From: Lentimicrobium sp.
GTDB taxonomy: Bacteria; Bacteroidota; Bacteroidia; Bacteroidales; Lentimicrobiaceae
DNA length: 64,000 nt
Direction of reading: 5' to 3'
NCBI GenBank assembly: GCA_024709105.1
Contig: JANJXJ010000030.1
Span: 1-64,000, forward strand
In this document: piece after piece, positions 26,506 to 36,711 of the stretch
How positions within the stretch are numbered: position 1 is the first letter of the stretch
Layout: the number at the start of each line of letters is the position of its first letter
The notes under the pieces: model-generated
Seen by the model: the letters and a program-made list of their open reading frames with translations, nothing else
Databases searched by the model: none
What the model was told of the DNA's origin: nothing
Program-made: the position numbers and the translations under genes

Positions 26506-27705
26506 ATGAAACAAATTCTCAGCAAAATAAAAGGCGACAGAGTGATTTGGGCAGTAGTGCTTCTGCTGTCAATATTCTCTTTGCTTGCTGTTTACAGTTC
26601 AACCGGAACACTGGCTTACAGGTATCAATCGGGTAATACCGAGCATTACCTTATCAGGCATCTGAGTATCTTGTTGCTGGGTTTTGTATTGATGTTTTTT
26701 GCTCACAAAGTAAGGTATAAATATTATGCCCGCATCTCACAGCTGGCACTATATATCTCAGTACCATTATTAGCTTACACACTCTTTTTTGGGACATCGA
26801 TGAACGAAGCCAGTCGGTGGTATACTCTTCCTTTGATCAACATTACTTTTCAGCCTTCCGATTTCGCCAAACTCGCGCTCATTATTTACCTGGCGCGTCT
26901 GTTGGCAAAAAAGCAAGAGGAGATTGATGATTTTAAAAATGGATTTGTTGCAATTCTGTTGCCTGTTGTGATAATAACCCTGCTAATTCTGCCGGCAAAT
27001 TTTTCAACCGCAGCGTTGATCTTTGCTACCTGCCTGGTGTTAATGTTCGTTGGGAGAGTCAGAATTAAATATCTTCTTATGCTTATGGGTGTGGGTATTG
27101 CTGCTTTCGCCATACTTATTGTTTTTGCTGTAAACTCTCCTAAATTAGGTGGCAGGTTTGGTACCTGGCAAGCAAGGATTGAGAGTTTCAGAAGCGGAGA
27201 CAGCGAATCCAATTTTCAGGTTGAACAGGCAAAAATAGCGATAGCTACCGGAGGAATAGCAGGCAAAATGCCGGGCAATTCCACCCAGAAAAACTTTCTC
27301 CCTCATCCATACTCCGATTTTATTTTTGCCATAATTATTGAAGAATATGGGCTGATAGGAGGCAGCATTGTTGTTCTCTTATATTTGATATTAATGTACA
27401 GAGCGGTAAAGATTGTAATGAGAAGTCAGCGGAATTTTGCAGCTTTTCTAACTTTCGGAGTCGCATTCAGCCTGGTTTTTCAAGCTATGGTGAATATGAT
27501 GGTTGCTGTAAATCTGCTTCCGGTTACCGGTCAAACGCTGCCATTGATAAGTATGGGCGGAACTTCAATATGGTTTACAAGTATTGCCATAGGTATAATA
27601 CTCAGCGTTAGCCGAGAGATTGACGAAGCAGAGGAAGCCGCACTCAACGAGAAGACAAAATCACCACAACCACAAACCAAAGAAACAGAATATGCAACTG
27701 CCTGA
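26506..27705 (+). CDS. ftsW: Septal peptidoglycan polymerase FtsW (SEDS family)
   Basis: A 399-residue polytopic membrane protein with about ten spans. It polymerises lipid II at the septum with FtsI. Blocks seen include NEASRWYTLPLINITFQPSD, FLPHPYSDFIFAIIIEEYGL and LLPVTGQTLPLISMGGTS, all SEDS hallmarks. The cytoplasmic tail is hydrophilic, and the last 14 bases overlap the start of murG. Confidence 0.96.
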   Translation: MKQILSKIKGDRVIWAVVLLLSIFSLLAVYSSTGTLAYRYQSGNTEHYLIRHLSILLLGFVLMFFAHKVRYKYYARISQLALYISVPLLAYTLFFGTSMNEASRWYTLPLINITFQPSDFAKLALIIYLARLLAKKQEEIDDFKNGFVAILLPVVIITLLILPANFSTAALIFATCLVLMFVGRVRIKYLLMLMGVGIAAFAILIVFAVNSPKLGGRFGTWQARIESFRSGDSESNFQVEQAKIAIATGGIAGKMPGNSTQKNFLPHPYSDFIFAIIIEEYGLIGGSIVVLLYLILMYRAVKIVMRSQRNFAAFLTFGVAFSLVFQAMVNMMVAVNLLPVTGQTLPLISMGGTSIWFTSIAIGIILSVSREIDEAEEAALNEKTKSPQPQTKETEYATA

Positions 27706-28807
27706 AACAAGAATTATTATCAGTGGTGGCGGAACCGGAGGACATGTTTTTCCGGCTATTGCTATTGCTGATGCCATAAAAGCCATGAATCCTGAGGCTT
27801 CCATTCTGTTTGTAGGTGCTGAGGGTAAAATTGAAACAGAAAAAGTACCTGCTGCAGGGTATCCCATCAAAACATTATGGATAAGCGGTTTGCAGAGAAA
27901 ACTTGCCTGGAGCAATCTTTTATTTCCTTTAAAGTTGATTTTGAGCACTTTAAAAGCCCGTAGAATTATAAAGGAGTTTAAGCCGTTGGTTGTGATAGGT
28001 GTAGGAGGATATGCCAGCGGGCCAACTGTAAAATCCGCAGCATCAATGAAGATACCCACCCTCATTCAGGAGCAGAACTCGTATCCGGGTATTACCAACA
28101 GAATGCTTGCCGGAAAAGCTCAGAAGATCTGTGTAGCTTATCCAGGCATGGAAAAATACTTTCCGGCCGGCAGGATTGTTCTCACCGGAAATCCAGTAAG
28201 GTCTGATATTGTTCATGCGGTTGCAAAAAAGGATGAATCCCTGCAGTTTTTTGGATTGAACCCGGTAAAACCTGTAATACTTGTTTTGGGGGGAAGTCTG
28301 GGCGCCAGAACAATCAATCACAGCATACATAAAGGGTTAAAGCAAATTTCAGATGCAGGAATTCAGCTAATCTGGCAAACCGGAAAAACATACTCTGAAG
28401 CTGCTGATGCTGCTTGCATTCCCTTCAGGGAATCGGGTATCAGAAACTTCTCTTTTATAACCCGCATGGATCTTGCCTATGCAGCTGCCGATGTTGTGGT
28501 GTCGAGGGCAGGTGCGCTTTCAGTTTCTGAGTTGTGTGTAACCGGTAAACCCGGCATCTTGGTGCCTTCGCCGAATGTAGCTGAAGATCATCAGACAAAA
28601 AATGCAATGGCTTTGGTAAGCAGAAATGCAGCCCTGATGATTCCTGATGCCGAAGCCGAAGCAAAGCTGCTGCCTGTTCTTATTGATCTGGTCTGGGACG
28701 AAATGAAGAAAGCTGAGCTTTCAAAAAATATCCTTCAGCTTGCAAAACCCTACGCAGCCACTGAGATTGCCAGGATTGTGAATGAAATTATCTTAAAAAA
28801 AAGTTAA
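27692..28807 (+). CDS. murG: Lipid II synthase MurG (GlcNAc transferase)
   Basis: The start at ATG 27692 gives 371 residues beginning MQLPETRIIISGGGTGGHVF. A longer frame from a TTG at 27620 would add 24 residues of mostly basic, glutamine-rich sequence read through the end of ftsW and is not supported. Motifs are GGGTGGHVFPAIAIA, IQEQNSYPGITNRML, LGGSLGARTINHS and VSRAGALSVSELC. MurG adds GlcNAc to lipid I on the inner face of the membrane. Confidence 0.96.
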   Translation: MQLPETRIIISGGGTGGHVFPAIAIADAIKAMNPEASILFVGAEGKIETEKVPAAGYPIKTLWISGLQRKLAWSNLLFPLKLILSTLKARRIIKEFKPLVVIGVGGYASGPTVKSAASMKIPTLIQEQNSYPGITNRMLAGKAQKICVAYPGMEKYFPAGRIVLTGNPVRSDIVHAVAKKDESLQFFGLNPVKPVILVLGGSLGARTINHSIHKGLKQISDAGIQLIWQTGKTYSEAADAACIPFRESGIRNFSFITRMDLAYAAADVVVSRAGALSVSELCVTGKPGILVPSPNVAEDHQTKNAMALVSRNAALMIPDAEAEAKLLPVLIDLVWDEMKKAELSKNILQLAKPYAATEIARIVNEIILKKS

Positions 28808-28808
28808 C

Positions 28809-30176
28809 ATGAACATCATCCCGAAAACTGTTTACTTTCTTGGCATTGGCGGCATAGGCATGAGTGCCCTGGCCCGCTGGTTTCATGCAGCAGGCAGCGA
28901 AGTGTCGGGCTATGATAAAACTCCCACGGCATTGACTGAAAAGCTGCAGTCAGAAGGCATCCCGGTACATTACACCGACAGTCCTGAACTCATCCCTGCA
29001 AATGCCGGGCTTATAATTTACACACCTGCAATACCAAAGGATCTTAACGAATTTGTTTTTGCTTCCTCAGGTAAGTTTAACATCAGAAAAAGAGCCGAAG
29101 TCCTGGGCGATCTTACCAATAGCCGCAAAACCATTGCAGTTGCCGGGACTCATGGAAAAACAACAGTATCTACCATGATCTCGCACATCATGTATAACTC
29201 ACATCTGGGCTGTACCTCATTTCTCGGCGGGATTTCAAAAAACTACGATTCCAACCTGCTGCTGATGCCCGAAAGTGAGTTTATGGTAGCTGAAGCCGAC
29301 GAATTTGACCGTTCATTCCTGAAACTAACTCCCTGGCTGGCAATCATTACCTCTGCCGATGCCGACCACCTGGATATTTACAGCGACCATCAGGATTTGA
29401 AGAAATCGTTTTCTGAATTTACTTCAAAAGTTAAACCCGAGGGCTATCTTTTGATAAAACAGGGTTTAGGTCTAGAAGTCCTTTCACCGGAGGATGCGGG
29501 AGTTTTTACTTACGCACTTACAGCTCCTGCTGATTTTTATGCACAGAATCTGAGACTGGAAGCTCACCGTTATATTTACGATCTGGTTGTTCCCGAAGGA
29601 GTTATAAAAAATATTTCTCCTGAATTACCTGGCATGTTTAATGTTGAAAACAGTGTTGCAGCTGCTGCCTCAGCCTGGCTCAGCGGGGTGGAAGAGTCAG
29701 TAATCCGGGATTCCATTGGATCATTTTCGGGAGTTAAAAGGCGCTTCGATATCAGGGTGAACCGCCAGGGGATTTTATATATTGATGATTATGCGCATCA
29801 TCCCGAAGAACTAAAGGCATGTATTACTTCGGTTAAAATGTTATTTCCCGGACGACACATAACAGGAGTTTTTCAGCCCCATCTGTTTACCCGCACCCGC
29901 GATTTTGCAAAAGGCTTCTCTGAAAGTCTATCTCTCCTTGACCGGGCCATTTTGCTCGACATTTACCCTGCCAGAGAAAAGCCGATTGAAGGTGTAACAT
30001 CAGCAATGCTCTTGCCCGATATTACCAGCAAAGAGAAGATGCTCATCAGCAAGGAATCTCTTATCGGGAAAATCAAAAACTTAGATCTTGATATTCTGCT
30101 CACACTGGGGGCTGGAGATATTGATCAGCTGGTTGAGCCGATTGAAGATATGTTGAACCAAAATTCACAGCCATGA
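28809..30176 (+). CDS. murC: UDP-N-acetylmuramate--L-alanine ligase MurC
   Basis: A 455-residue Mur ligase adding L-alanine as the first peptide residue. The N-terminal loop FLGIGGIGMSALARW, the ATP loop VAGTHGKTTVSTMIS, EADEFDRSFL and DDYAHHPEELKA are clear. It begins one base after the murG stop and overlaps ftsQ by four bases (ATGA). Confidence 0.97.
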   Translation: MNIIPKTVYFLGIGGIGMSALARWFHAAGSEVSGYDKTPTALTEKLQSEGIPVHYTDSPELIPANAGLIIYTPAIPKDLNEFVFASSGKFNIRKRAEVLGDLTNSRKTIAVAGTHGKTTVSTMISHIMYNSHLGCTSFLGGISKNYDSNLLLMPESEFMVAEADEFDRSFLKLTPWLAIITSADADHLDIYSDHQDLKKSFSEFTSKVKPEGYLLIKQGLGLEVLSPEDAGVFTYALTAPADFYAQNLRLEAHRYIYDLVVPEGVIKNISPELPGMFNVENSVAAAASAWLSGVEESVIRDSIGSFSGVKRRFDIRVNRQGILYIDDYAHHPEELKACITSVKMLFPGRHITGVFQPHLFTRTRDFAKGFSESLSLLDRAILLDIYPAREKPIEGVTSAMLLPDITSKEKMLISKESLIGKIKNLDLDILLTLGAGDIDQLVEPIEDMLNQNSQP

Positions 30177-30958
30177 AAAGAATTTTGAATATAGCGCTGA
30201 AATTTATTTTGGTCACTGGTATTGTGTTGCTTTTTGTTTTTGCCAACAATAAACAGGAGCAGGTCATATGTCCTGAATTTGTTGTAGAGCTGAATTACGG
30301 GAGTGGCGATGCGCTGGTAAGCAGGTATTACATCAGGCAACTCGTAACCGAAAGCAAGATCAGAGTGAAAGGGCAGCCTCTGGGTTCAATACCGCTGGAT
30401 AAAATCCATAAAGTCATTGCTGCAAGTCCTTTTGTGAAAGATGTGAATGTAAGCATGGATGTAAACGGGCTAGTAAGGGCAAATGTAAATCAGCGTGAGC
30501 CTATTGTCCGGATCATTGATGAAAACGGTAAACATTTTTACCTAGATCGCGATGGTTACCGCATTCCGTTGAGTCATGAATATCCGGCAAGGGTGGTAGT
30601 AGCGAACGGTAAAATTAACTCTGACCGGAAGAGTAGTAATAGTAAACTTAAAACTGAACAAATCACTTATAAAAACCTTTCCCCTGACCTGCAGAAAGTC
30701 TATAAGACAGCCAGCTACCTGCAACGTGATGAATTTTTAAAAGCTCTTGCAGAACAGATTTACCTCGACCATTACGGGGAGATTGAACTTATTCCCAAAA
30801 TTGGAGATTATACAATTTTGGTAGGTGACACTACATTGTTTAGTGAAAAATTTGAAAAGCTGAAAGCTTTTTATTCCGTGGGAAACAGTAAGCTGTTAAG
30901 TGCTGAATACAAGACAGTTAACCTGAAATACCGCGATCAGATTGTTTGTAAAAAATAA
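30173..30958 (+). CDS. ftsQ: FtsQ-like cell division protein
   Basis: A 261-residue protein with a short cytoplasmic start, one membrane span (about residues 5-23) and a periplasmic part containing a POTRA-like domain (about 65-125: IPLDKIHKVIAASPFVKDVN) and an FtsQ beta domain (YLDRDGYRIPLS). Sequence identity to E. coli FtsQ is low, and the location between murC and ftsA supports the name. It scaffolds the FtsL/FtsB-type complex. Confidence 0.88.
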   Translation: MKRILNIALKFILVTGIVLLFVFANNKQEQVICPEFVVELNYGSGDALVSRYYIRQLVTESKIRVKGQPLGSIPLDKIHKVIAASPFVKDVNVSMDVNGLVRANVNQREPIVRIIDENGKHFYLDRDGYRIPLSHEYPARVVVANGKINSDRKSSNSKLKTEQITYKNLSPDLQKVYKTASYLQRDEFLKALAEQIYLDHYGEIELIPKIGDYTILVGDTTLFSEKFEKLKAFYSVGNSKLLSAEYKTVNLKYRDQIVCKK

Positions 30959-30968
30959 ACCAAAAAAT

Positions 30969-32231
30969 ATGAAACCCTCTGAAATAGTTGTCGGATTAGA
31001 CATAGGCACAACCAAGATTGCTGCTATTGTTGGCCGCAGGAACGAAAACGGAAAGATTGAAATCCTTGGCTTCGGAAAAACAGAGTCTATAGGTGTTAAA
31101 CGTGGTGTTGTCGCCAACATTGACGATACGGTAAAAAGTATTATCACTGCAGTAAAAGAAGCAGAAAACACTTCGCAGACAGATATTGCAACCGTTAACG
31201 TTGGGATTGCGGGACAGCATATCAAGAGCATTCAATACAGGGGCTCAGTTATACGAACCAACAGCGAGCTGGAAATCAGTCAGGGCGATATTGATAATCT
31301 AACCGACAATATGTACAAACTGGCCATGAATCCGGGCGAAGAGATCATTGATGTAATTCCACAGGAATACACCATTGACGGAGAAAGTGGTATAAAACAT
31401 CCCAAAGGAATGCTTGGCCATCAGCTGGAAGCCAACTTTCACATAATTACCGGTCAGACCATGGCTGCGCGTAACATATTCAAATGTGTGAAAAAAGCTT
31501 CGATAGAGGTAGATTCACTTGTGCTGGAACCTCTGGCTTCGGCAGAAGCTGTGCTGAGCGAAGAGGAGAAAGAAGCCGGTGTGGTGCTTGTGGATATTGG
31601 CGGAGGTACCACTGATATTGCCATTTTTCAGGATGGCATCATCAGGCATACTGCTGTAATTCCTTTTGGCGGAGATATCATTACCGAAGACATCAAGGAA
31701 GGCTGCACCATCATTAAAAAACATGCCGAGGATCTTAAGGTAAAGTTTGGTTCAGCGCTCGCCAGCGAAAACCGCGATGAAGAAGTGGTGGCCATTCCCG
31801 GATTAAGGGGGAGACCTCCCAAAGAAATCACCCTTAAAAATCTCGCCTCTATCATTCAGGCCAGAATGGAAGAAATCATCGAACATGTTTACTTCGAAAT
31901 CAAGAATTCGGGCTACGAAAAAAAACTTATTGCAGGCATTGTACTTACTGGTGGAGGTGCTCAAATGAAGCACATCACCCAGCTTACCGAATTTATTACA
32001 GGTATGGATACCCGGATTGGTTATCCCAACGAACATCTTGCTCCGGGCTTGCCCGAAGAGATGGGAAGCCCGATGTATGCAACGGGTATTGGATTGGTTA
32101 TCATAGGGTTAAACCGACTTGAAAAAGAAACTAAAAAAGTTGAGAAGCCCGAAAAAGGTACCACAAAACCTCAGCGTTCCTCATTCTTTTCCATCATTAA
32201 AAACTTCTTTGACGAGGAAGGTGTTAGTTAA
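30969..32231 (+). CDS. ftsA: Cell division protein FtsA
   Basis: Started at ATG 30969 (420 residues, MKPSEIVVGLDIGTTKIAA), since the longer frame from a TTG at 30942 overlaps ftsQ and adds only basic residues. Actin-like ATPase blocks are VGLDIGTTKI, VLVDIGGGTTDIAIF and GIVLTGGGAQMKHI. The C-terminal amphipathic helix (SSFFSIIKNFFDEEG) is the membrane-targeting sequence. FtsA anchors FtsZ to the membrane. Confidence 0.96.
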   Translation: MKPSEIVVGLDIGTTKIAAIVGRRNENGKIEILGFGKTESIGVKRGVVANIDDTVKSIITAVKEAENTSQTDIATVNVGIAGQHIKSIQYRGSVIRTNSELEISQGDIDNLTDNMYKLAMNPGEEIIDVIPQEYTIDGESGIKHPKGMLGHQLEANFHIITGQTMAARNIFKCVKKASIEVDSLVLEPLASAEAVLSEEEKEAGVVLVDIGGGTTDIAIFQDGIIRHTAVIPFGGDIITEDIKEGCTIIKKHAEDLKVKFGSALASENRDEEVVAIPGLRGRPPKEITLKNLASIIQARMEEIIEHVYFEIKNSGYEKKLIAGIVLTGGGAQMKHITQLTEFITGMDTRIGYPNEHLAPGLPEEMGSPMYATGIGLVIIGLNRLEKETKKVEKPEKGTTKPQRSSFFSIIKNFFDEEGVS

Positions 32232-32315
32232 GATATTAACAGTTGGCCTGTTGATAAATTCCCCGCCAAACCTGACTTTTAAACTTTTTAATCAATTAAT
32301 TTAGGAGATCGAAAA

Positions 32316-33932
32316 ATGCCAGATATGCTCAAATTTGACTTGCCCAAAAATCAGTCATCAATCATTAAAGTGATAGGTGTAGGAGGTGGTGGCAGCAATG
32401 CAGTTACCCATATGTTCAAACAAGGAATCCGCGGTGTGGATTTCATGATTTGCAACACCGATTGCCAGGCTCTTGATACAAGCCCGGTTCCCCTCAAAAT
32501 CCAACTGGGAAACAAAGGCCTGGGTGCCGGTTCTATTCCTCAGGTTGGCCGCGAAGCCGCCACTGAAAACATTGATGAGATCAGAAAAATACTTGAGAGC
32601 AATACCAAAATGGTTTTCATAACCGCAGGTATGGGCGGAGGTACCGGTACAGGTGCAGCCCCCGTTATTGCTTCTCTTGCCCGTGAACTGGGAATCCTCA
32701 CTGTAGGAATTGTTACACTGCCTTTCTCTTTCGAAGGGAGGAAACGTACGCAGCAAGCCCAGGCTGGTATAGAAGAACTGAGAAAATCGGTAGATACCCT
32801 GCTTATCATTTGTAACGATAAGCTCAGAGAGCTCGAAGGTGATCTTAAATTGTCGGAAGCCTTTAATAAAGCCGACAATATACTTACTGTTGCAGCCAAA
32901 GGTATTGCTGAGATTATTACCGTAACCGGTTACATCAACGTTGACTTTGAGGATGTAAAAACCGTTATGAAGGACAGCGGTAAAGCCATAATGGGTTCAG
33001 GAATGGCTTCGGGCGAGAACCGCGCTCTTGAAGCAGTGCAGGAGGCTATGAGTTCACCGCTGCTCGACGATGCCAACATTCGCGGAGCAAGCAATATTTT
33101 GCTTTACATATCTTCAGGAAGCGAAGAAATTACGCTCGACGAAGTAATGGAAATTACCGATTATATTCAGCATGAAGCAGGCTCTTCAGCAGATATTATC
33201 TGGGGCAATGGCACCGATGAAACGCTGGGCGATAAAATAAGCATTACACTGATTGCCACAGGATTTGATTCGAGCACCAACCGAAAAAATGAGCCGGGAA
33301 AGCCTGAAGTAATAGTGCATAAACTTGATTCAGATGTGAATAAGCCTGCACTTCAGCAAACTCCTTCAAATCAGCCGGCTACTAAACCAGCTCCTGCCCC
33401 TCTGGAAGAGATTACACTAATCAGCAAAGCTCAGCCAGTACAGGAACAGCCTGCAAAGCCTGAGCCAGTAGCCGAACGCACTGAAGTTGCTGAACCTCAG
33501 CGGACTTTTACATTCGAAATTTCAAAAAATGCAGAGCCTGTTGTCTCCAGCCAACCTGATGAAAACAAACCATCGGCAGGTTTCAGCGCCATTCCTGTTA
33601 AAACTGAAAAAGAGAAAGCGCCGGGTTTCGATTTTCTGAAGAGTTTCAGGTCGGATGACGACGGAAACTCCAACGAGGAACTCAAAGCCAAACAGGAAGA
33701 AGTTGCCAACGACCGTTTTGCCCGCATGAGGGACATGAGTTACAAAATTGCGACTTCCGAAGGACTCACCGAACTCGAATCTCAGCCCGCTTATCTGCGT
33801 AAAAAGGTTGAATTGAAAGATGCTCCTGCTTCTGATTCTTCTGAGGTTTCCAGATATACACTCTTTAAATCAGAGGGTAATAATGTAGAAATCAGACAGA
33901 ATAACTCTTTCTTGCATGATAATGTTGACTAA
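32316..33932 (+). CDS. ftsZ: Cell division GTPase FtsZ
   Basis: A 538-residue tubulin homologue. The GTP-binding signature GGGTGTGAAP is at residues 107-116, and the T7 synergy loop NVDFEDVKTVM at 208-218 contains the catalytic aspartates. A proline- and glutamate-rich linker of about 190 residues (roughly 335-525) leads to the conserved ending NSFLHDNVD that contacts FtsA and other partners. An AGGAG sits nine bases before the ATG, a rare Shine-Dalgarno-like site for this phylum. An 84-base gap separates it from ftsA. Confidence 0.97.
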   Translation: MPDMLKFDLPKNQSSIIKVIGVGGGGSNAVTHMFKQGIRGVDFMICNTDCQALDTSPVPLKIQLGNKGLGAGSIPQVGREAATENIDEIRKILESNTKMVFITAGMGGGTGTGAAPVIASLARELGILTVGIVTLPFSFEGRKRTQQAQAGIEELRKSVDTLLIICNDKLRELEGDLKLSEAFNKADNILTVAAKGIAEIITVTGYINVDFEDVKTVMKDSGKAIMGSGMASGENRALEAVQEAMSSPLLDDANIRGASNILLYISSGSEEITLDEVMEITDYIQHEAGSSADIIWGNGTDETLGDKISITLIATGFDSSTNRKNEPGKPEVIVHKLDSDVNKPALQQTPSNQPATKPAPAPLEEITLISKAQPVQEQPAKPEPVAERTEVAEPQRTFTFEISKNAEPVVSSQPDENKPSAGFSAIPVKTEKEKAPGFDFLKSFRSDDDGNSNEELKAKQEEVANDRFARMRDMSYKIATSEGLTELESQPAYLRKKVELKDAPASDSSEVSRYTLFKSEGNNVEIRQNNSFLHDNVD

Positions 33933-33944
33933 AACTTACCTGAA

Positions 33945-34391
33945 ATGAGTTTGACAGAAAAGATAAATGAAGACATAAAAAAAGCCATGCTTGCCCGCGA
34001 AAAGGACAAACTTGAGGCTTTAAGGGCTGTAAAATCAGCTTTGTTGCTTGCAATGACCAGCGAAGGCGGAGGAGAAGTGAATGAAGAAACTGAAATTAAA
34101 CTTCTTCAGAAACTTGTAAAGCAAAGACGCGAAACAGCAACAATCTATGCCGGACAAAACAGACCCGACCTGGCTGAAGTGGAAAATTTTCAGGCTGAAA
34201 TCATTTCTGCTTACCTTCCTGCACAATTGGGAGAGGAGGAGTTAAAACCTTTGATCAGTGAAATTATTTCCGAAACCGGAGCAAGCGGAATTAAAGATAT
34301 GGGAAAGGTGATGGCTGCCGCTTCAGCAAAATTCGCCGGAAAAGCTGACAATAAAACCATTTCAAATATTGTAAAGCAACTTCTCTCCTGA
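33945..34391 (+). CDS. GatB/YqeY domain protein
   Basis: A 148-residue helical protein (MSLTEKINEDIKKAMLAREKDKLEALRAVKSAL) of the YqeY family, related to the C-terminal tRNA-contacting domain of GatB. The conserved KLVKQRRETATIY and YLPAQLGEEEL and DMGKVMAAASAKFAGKAD are present. The molecular role is not established; an RNA-binding function is assumed for the family. It sits 12 bases after ftsZ and ends the dcw transcript. Confidence 0.93.
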   Translation: MSLTEKINEDIKKAMLAREKDKLEALRAVKSALLLAMTSEGGGEVNEETEIKLLQKLVKQRRETATIYAGQNRPDLAEVENFQAEIISAYLPAQLGEEELKPLISEIISETGASGIKDMGKVMAAASAKFAGKADNKTISNIVKQLLS

Positions 34392-34421
34392 TTCACTGAT
34401 AACAACTTGCTAAAATCTCCG

Positions 34422-34454
34422 GGGCTGTAAATCTGTTGGTTACAGCCCTTTTTT
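34422..34454 (+). terminator. Terminator at the end of the dcw transcript
   Basis: GGGCTGTAA pairs perfectly with TTACAGCCC (34422-34430 with 34440-34448) around a nine-base loop, followed by six T's. The 260 bases that follow to the next gene are AT-rich with no ORF and no clear promoter box. Confidence 0.9.
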
Positions 34455-34713
34455 ATCAGGTTTCTAAAAAAGGTATGAAGTACTATAATGCTATATTTAA
34501 AATTTAGAACTCTTCTATATAACATTGTATTATTCATATAATCAATGAAATATGAATCAGATTGGTTGTTAATTTGGTGTTATAGTTATTGATGTCAATC
34601 TTTACTTTAATTTATTTTAATCTGTATGAAAGAATATTTCCATATTTTCATGCCTTCATTCTGCAACCTCATGTATTGAAACTATTTATTTAACAATCCA
34701 TATCAACAAACAA

Positions 34714-36711
34714 ATGAGAACACTTTTCCTTACTTTTATCTTAGCTACAATTTGTAGTGTTACCTTTTCACAGAAAAATGCCATCAAATTTGGTAAAATT
34801 GACCCGGAATTGCTAAAAATGACAAAATGCGAACTTGATAGTTCAGCAGGTGCGATGATTGTTAGCGATCTTGGAGATATTTATATTGATTATGATGATC
34901 TCTCAGGCTTCAGAATTAATATGAAAAGGCATTTGCGTGTCAAGATTTTTAATTCCACTGCTTTTGAACTTGCAAAATTCAAGCTGATGGGTTATAAATC
35001 AGGAAATCTTGAAGAAAAATATACCCGTATTAAAGCTGCCTCCTATAACCTTGATGCCTCCGGTAAAATGGAGACCACAGAACTCAGCAAAGACAATATT
35101 TTTACCGACCGCATCAGCAACAAGGAAAAGAGCTATAATTTCTCAGTTCCCAACATTAAGGAAGGAACTGTTTTTGAGGTAGAGTATACGCTTACATCTG
35201 AGTTATTCTGGCAGTTGCCCGACTGGGATTTCCAAACCAATTACCCAACCCTGCTCAGTGAACTTAATGTTGCTGTTCCCGAATATTTTAAATACAAAAG
35301 GCAGATGCGGGGATATATATCGCCCACATCTACTGATTCCAAAATTAATAATCGCTCTATCGTGTTCAGAGACGGCAGTTATTCTGAAGCTGTTGTCTAT
35401 TCGGAATATGCTGATAAATATGTGTTTAAGAATGTGCCTGCTCTATACGAAGAGCCATATATGAACGACATAAGCAATTATACTGCGGCAATCGAATTTG
35501 AACTAGCTGCAATACAGTTCCCTCGTAATTTTAAAGATTATTCCTCTACCTGGGAAAAAATTGCAAGATTGTTATGGGAGGAAGAAGATTTTGGATTGCA
35601 GTTAAAGCGGGGCTGTCCGCTGAAAAAGGAAGCCGAATTGCTGAAAATGACTATTTCCGACCCTAAGCAACGTATGATTGCTGCTCACGAGTTAATTCGT
35701 AATTCAGTGAAGTACGATGGAAGAAACGGTATTTATACCAGCAAGTCGCTCAATAAAGTGTGGGATGAAAAGACAGGGAAGTCTGCTGATATTAATTTAC
35801 TTCTGATCTCCTTCCTCAATGAATGTGATATAGTAACCCATCCGGTGATTCTCAGTACCAGAAAAAATGGCATTATCAATCCGGCGCAAATCATGCTTTC
35901 GAAGTTTAATTATGTAATAGCCGAAGCTATTATTGACAGTACAACGATTCTGCTTGATGCCACCGACAAAAACCTAAGCTGGAATATTATCCCTGAAGCA
36001 TGTCAAAACGGAAAAGGCAGGCGGGTATCGCGCGATGATTATTTCAATGACTGGGTAGAACTGAATGGAAAAACTCCTAATGAGAAAACTTACTTTAATC
36101 AGGTAAAACTTGATTCATTAGGTAATATCAAAGGGAATTTCAGCCTGATGTATTCCGAGTTACTGGCTGTTGATGCTGCAGAAGAAATCAGAAATTCAAG
36201 TACCGAGGAAGAGTACATCAACGAAATTGAAACCTCTTTCACAGGTATGTATATTGATAACTACACGATTGAAAATCTTTCTGACAGAACTCAGCCTTTG
36301 TACATAAAGATGGACGGAGGATTTAAACACAACATTGATGGAACTGTAAAGGATGTTATTTATTTCAATCCGGGTATGGGTATGCTGATTGATGAGAATC
36401 CTTTTAAAGCAGAAGCCAGGGTATACCCAATTGACTTTATACGCCCGATGGCCAATAAGGTAATATGTATGATCACTATTCCCGATGGATACGAAGTTGC
36501 CGAATTGCCCAAAAATATAAATCTTGGAATGAGCGAAAGAAAAGGATCATACAGGTACAGTGTAGTTGTGAATGGTAACACCATTCAGCTTAGTGCAACG
36601 CTAAGCATCAATACCCCTCTCATTACTTTTGATAATTATGAGGAAATCAGGGAATTGTATAACAGAATCGTTGCTAAAAACAACGAAATGGTGGTGCTGA
36701 AAAAGATATAA
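34714..36711 (+). CDS. Secreted DUF3857/transglutaminase-like protein lacking catalytic residues
   Basis: A 665-residue exported protein with a Sec signal peptide ending at about residue 19 (CSVTFSQ). The N-terminal half is a DUF3857 beta domain, followed by a transglutaminase-like core (about residues 290-430) and a C-terminal beta domain of the DUF3858 kind. At the catalytic position the sequence is GKSADINLLLISF, with Ser357 where active members have Cys. The active-site His is replaced by Tyr in KFNYVIAEA. It is therefore probably not an enzyme but a binding or structural paralogue. It overlaps the next gene, its relative, by one base. The function is unknown; a periplasmic or outer-membrane place is inferred. 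Confidence 0.82.
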   Translation: MRTLFLTFILATICSVTFSQKNAIKFGKIDPELLKMTKCELDSSAGAMIVSDLGDIYIDYDDLSGFRINMKRHLRVKIFNSTAFELAKFKLMGYKSGNLEEKYTRIKAASYNLDASGKMETTELSKDNIFTDRISNKEKSYNFSVPNIKEGTVFEVEYTLTSELFWQLPDWDFQTNYPTLLSELNVAVPEYFKYKRQMRGYISPTSTDSKINNRSIVFRDGSYSEAVVYSEYADKYVFKNVPALYEEPYMNDISNYTAAIEFELAAIQFPRNFKDYSSTWEKIARLLWEEEDFGLQLKRGCPLKKEAELLKMTISDPKQRMIAAHELIRNSVKYDGRNGIYTSKSLNKVWDEKTGKSADINLLLISFLNECDIVTHPVILSTRKNGIINPAQIMLSKFNYVIAEAIIDSTTILLDATDKNLSWNIIPEACQNGKGRRVSRDDYFNDWVELNGKTPNEKTYFNQVKLDSLGNIKGNFSLMYSELLAVDAAEEIRNSSTEEEYINEIETSFTGMYIDNYTIENLSDRTQPLYIKMDGGFKHNIDGTVKDVIYFNPGMGMLIDENPFKAEARVYPIDFIRPMANKVICMITIPDGYEVAELPKNINLGMSERKGSYRYSVVVNGNTIQLSATLSINTPLITFDNYEEIRELYNRIVAKNNEMVVLKKI